Below are positions 32,601 to 33,811 of a stretch of 33,811 bases of DNA, piece after piece. Under the pieces are notes generated by a model. That model was not told the origin of the DNA. It searched no databases and saw nothing but the letters and a program-made list of their open reading frames with translations. This DNA comes from CAYSPT01 sp964432985 (GTDB taxonomy: Bacteria > Muiribacteriota > CAYSPT01): positions 1 through 33,811 of the forward strand of contig CAYSPT010000056.1 in assembly GCA_964432985.1 (NCBI GenBank), given 5' to 3'. Positions within the stretch are counted from its first letter, which is position 1. Every line of letters starts with the position of its first letter. Position numbers and translations under genes: made by a program.

Positions 32601-33811
32601 GCACTGACCGCGCCCGAGCGGGCCATTACCGTGCGGACCGATCCGGTGTTTCGTTACAACACTTTTGTCAACGGTACCACCGTGGAGATAGTCAACGAAT
32701 CTACCACTCCCGAAGACGTTGATGCGGCCAGCAACTGGTGGGGAACAACCATCTTCACTGAAATCGAGAGCAAGATAGAAAACTGGGTTGACGATCCCCT
32801 GGTGGGTGATGTGACGTTTATTCCCTACCTGACGACGGCAGACCTCACGGCCCCCCTGGCTCCCCCCACCGGCGTCACTACGGAGGTAAGTGGTTCCGAT
32901 CTGGTGGTTACCTGGACGGCCAACCAGGAATCCGATCTGGCCGGATACCGGGTGTATTACGGGAATGCCACTGGATACTCCTTTGACAACATGCTCGATG
33001 CGGGCAACGTCACCAGCCGCACCCTGGTAAATACACCCGTTGCCACCCGGGTAGCGGTCACCGCTTACGACACTGATGCTGACGGTGTCACCGATCAGGC
33101 GGAAGGGTATGAAAGCTGGTTCGGATATGCCGATCAGGCCCCGGACCCACCCGACAGTCTGGAGGGAACCGACGGCGATGCGATAGTCAATCTGGTCTGG
33201 ACGAAAGCCGACGGTGTGGCTCATGCTGTTGACGAATACCGGGTATACCGGACCACTGTTTCCGGAAGCGATTATTCGCTCATTACTGTCAATCAGGTCT
33301 ATGGCAGTACGTTTGAAGTGTCCAACACCATGACCGACGAGGCGGTGGTGAATGGCACCCGGTATTTTTATGCGGTTTCGACGGTAAACGTTCACGGGCA
33401 GGAAAGCGCTTACTCAAACGAAGTGAGTCTCATCCCCTTTGACGGGACCAGGGTATATCCGCCCGGCAACCTGGAAGCAGAAGCTTTTTCCGGAGAAGTG
33501 GAACTCGCCTGGTATATGGCCGCACCTGGTGATCTTGAGGTGGCCGGTTACTATCTCTACCGTTCCACGTCACCGGGAAGCGGATTCATCCCGGTGAATG
33601 GCGAACCAATCACATCTGTCAGTTACACGGACACCGGGCTGACCAACGGGACAATCTACTATTATTATGTGGCGGCAGTTGACACGAGTGGGGTGGAAAG
33701 CGATTTCTCAAACCAGGTCAGCGTCCGGCCCAATGCCGCGCCCCAGGCGGCCCTGGTCTCGCCCAACGGGGGCGAAGAGTGGACCAAGCAGCAGACCATC
33801 ATCTGGACGGC
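29607..33811 (+). CDS. Giant exported protein with right-handed beta-helix, FN3 and SPNGGE modules, partial
   Basis: The frame is open from the ATG at 29607 (GGGAG six bases upstream) to the window edge, 1401 codons, so the C-terminus is missing. A signal-anchor-like segment lies at about residues 30-50. Two large units follow. Unit one has VSGVVSSNTTW, a parallel beta-helix rich in ITGNT-type turns (about 55-500), an FN3-like domain (about 508-604) and SPNNGEYW (about 612). Unit two repeats this from about 706, then has FN3-like domains at about 1084, 1177 and 1284. The last visible motif is SPNGGEEW (about 1382). The N-x-WWGT caps (NWWGTG, NWWGTT) and APGDWGYIY repeats support the reading. 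Such proteins are usually secreted or surface-attached and bind or cut polysaccharide. No catalytic residues are evident, so I call only structure. Confidence 0.8.
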   Translation, partial: MVVNPEDIVNRAVTTAFYRGSKTATYAAYRFILFAACLCTLILCASQVKGATGVSGVVSSNTTWGPTSPQPEFQDTQFVVTADVTVDEGTTLTIEAGVTVEFVANTFLQVDGQLTARGTVDEPIRFSSVEVTPTPGDWGYIYFTETSVDATYDGGGNYTGGSILEYCIIEYAGNLGYGAVRLNDGLPCIASCTIQANAASGIEANILSGTVRITGNTISGNTLTSANGGGISLTGGDVYLSDNTITGNDAGTTVAGEGKGGAIYLDGVTGTVTGCFITGNTARDGGAIYSRSGTCTITANTIHANIAALRGGGLYLENGDHTIGANLIVNNTAAEKGGGMFVAGPETPALILAGNVIAGNTAGEGGGISLGEPGDNEFTGTAQIAYNSVVSNITGASALDVFMVGDYSLAVSYNTVWGNSYSGTSSSAVSAFMEPTVDNNNLVDANADYGFYNLTGSDSSGVTAEFNWWGTGATAEIQELIYDWDDDTSKSAVDFTPFMTGPVINAPVIPPFNVRKHLTAEGMFVRWNANLESDLAGYKIYYGEPTGYSFTNEVDVGNVTGYILTGVTVETEQIAVTAYDTLADGADDHVEGRESWFSEARLIHAPEIDLVSPNNGEYWSDEREITWTATDADGEELNIALYLSADLGVTWTPLAYGEPNDGSYTWDSMSVPDGGTYKVKVSADDGDLVTVDQTDVEFVVDNYTEVSGTITSNTTWAEADSPFMVTGDILVNAGVTLTVEPGSTVAFTADTYMQVNGRLEAQGAADTPITFTSASFTPAPGDWGYIYLTDTSDDAVFDLGGSFLFGTVLENCVIEYAGSAGLGALWVEGAAPYINNCTVRYNELDGIYCEDLTGESDRQVRITNNLVSKNRAGIIFYASQSSALLSGNIVSDCREAGVVASGFGPEMAVRGNVVVNNQSQDTGGLTTNGTTCEITGNIIGGNYGRRGQGGLNSRGGGTLSGNAVVNNGAGSSSGAAAALIGGTLEVSSNLITDSTQVSALTAPERAITVRTDPVFRYNTFVNGTTVEIVNESTTPEDVDAASNWWGTTIFTEIESKIENWVDDPLVGDVTFIPYLTTADLTAPLAPPTGVTTEVSGSDLVVTWTANQESDLAGYRVYYGNATGYSFDNMLDAGNVTSRTLVNTPVATRVAVTAYDTDADGVTDQAEGYESWFGYADQAPDPPDSLEGTDGDAIVNLVWTKADGVAHAVDEYRVYRTTVSGSDYSLITVNQVYGSTFEVSNTMTDEAVVNGTRYFYAVSTVNVHGQESAYSNEVSLIPFDGTRVYPPGNLEAEAFSGEVELAWYMAAPGDLEVAGYYLYRSTSPGSGFIPVNGEPITSVSYTDTGLTNGTIYYYYVAAVDTSGVESDFSNQVSVRPNAAPQAALVSPNGGEEWTKQQTIIWT

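Noticed and set aside
32259..33395. 378-codon minus-strand frame inside the giant beta-helix gene
   Set aside because: Shadow of the repetitive, high-GC plus-strand frame; no domain or start signal.

Overview
The window reads as chromosomal DNA of an uncultured, probably Gram-negative bacterium, assembled from short reads. The signs are moderately high GC, AGGAG-type ribosome binding sites, sigma70-like promoters, many exported proteins, and two 100-N scaffold gaps (15076-15175 and 28353-28452). I cannot name the lineage. The right-handed beta-helix/FN3 protein, the mixed nucleotide-sugar operon and the lack of recognisable lineage markers would fit several candidate phyla or deltaproteobacteria-like groups.

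Left part (1-7569). A truncated M16 zinc peptidase on the minus strand has a consensus sigma70 promoter. Divergent from it is a two-gene purine-catabolism unit, ssnA and ade. Next comes a convergent membrane hydrolase of the YdjM type with a C-terminal zinc-ribbon-like tail. A three-gene plus-strand unit follows: an exported alpha/alpha-toroid protein resembling linalool dehydratase/isomerase, a two-helix membrane protein, and a UPF0158 protein.

Centre (7570-18590). A complete ABC sugar importer (binding protein, two permeases, MsmK/UgpC-like ATPase) has its own promoter. Two minus-strand exported proteins follow. One is a 1031-residue protein whose alpha/beta-hydrolase domain has lost its nucleophile serine. 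The other is a seven-repeat, probably seven-bladed propeller protein. Between them lie a scaffold gap, a palindromic 17-bp tandem array and an orphan reading-frame tail. A GT4 glycosyltransferase follows.

Right part (18591-33811). A DUF1868 2H phosphoesterase-like protein converges on an eight-gene minus-strand operon (28234 to 19374). In transcription order the operon encodes an SpsF-type cytidylyltransferase, a Gfo/Idh/MocA oxidoreductase, a DegT/StrS aminotransferase, an NAD sugar epimerase, a Fmt-like formyltransferase, a NeuB/SpsE-type synthase, an AsnB-type amidotransferase and a SAM methyltransferase. Together these look like a pathway to a CMP-activated nonulosonate-like acidic sugar, with N-formyl, amide and methyl decorations, destined for a surface glycan. 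A group-2 sigma70 factor and the first 1401 codons of a giant exported beta-helix/FN3 protein close the window.

The most unusual feature is a set of short tandem duplications (17, 19, 21, 27, 55 and 60 bp units) at gene borders and inside genes. Two of them repeat a whole translation start region and so create tiny upstream reading frames. At least one, and perhaps two, of the 55-bp duplications may be assembly artefacts.
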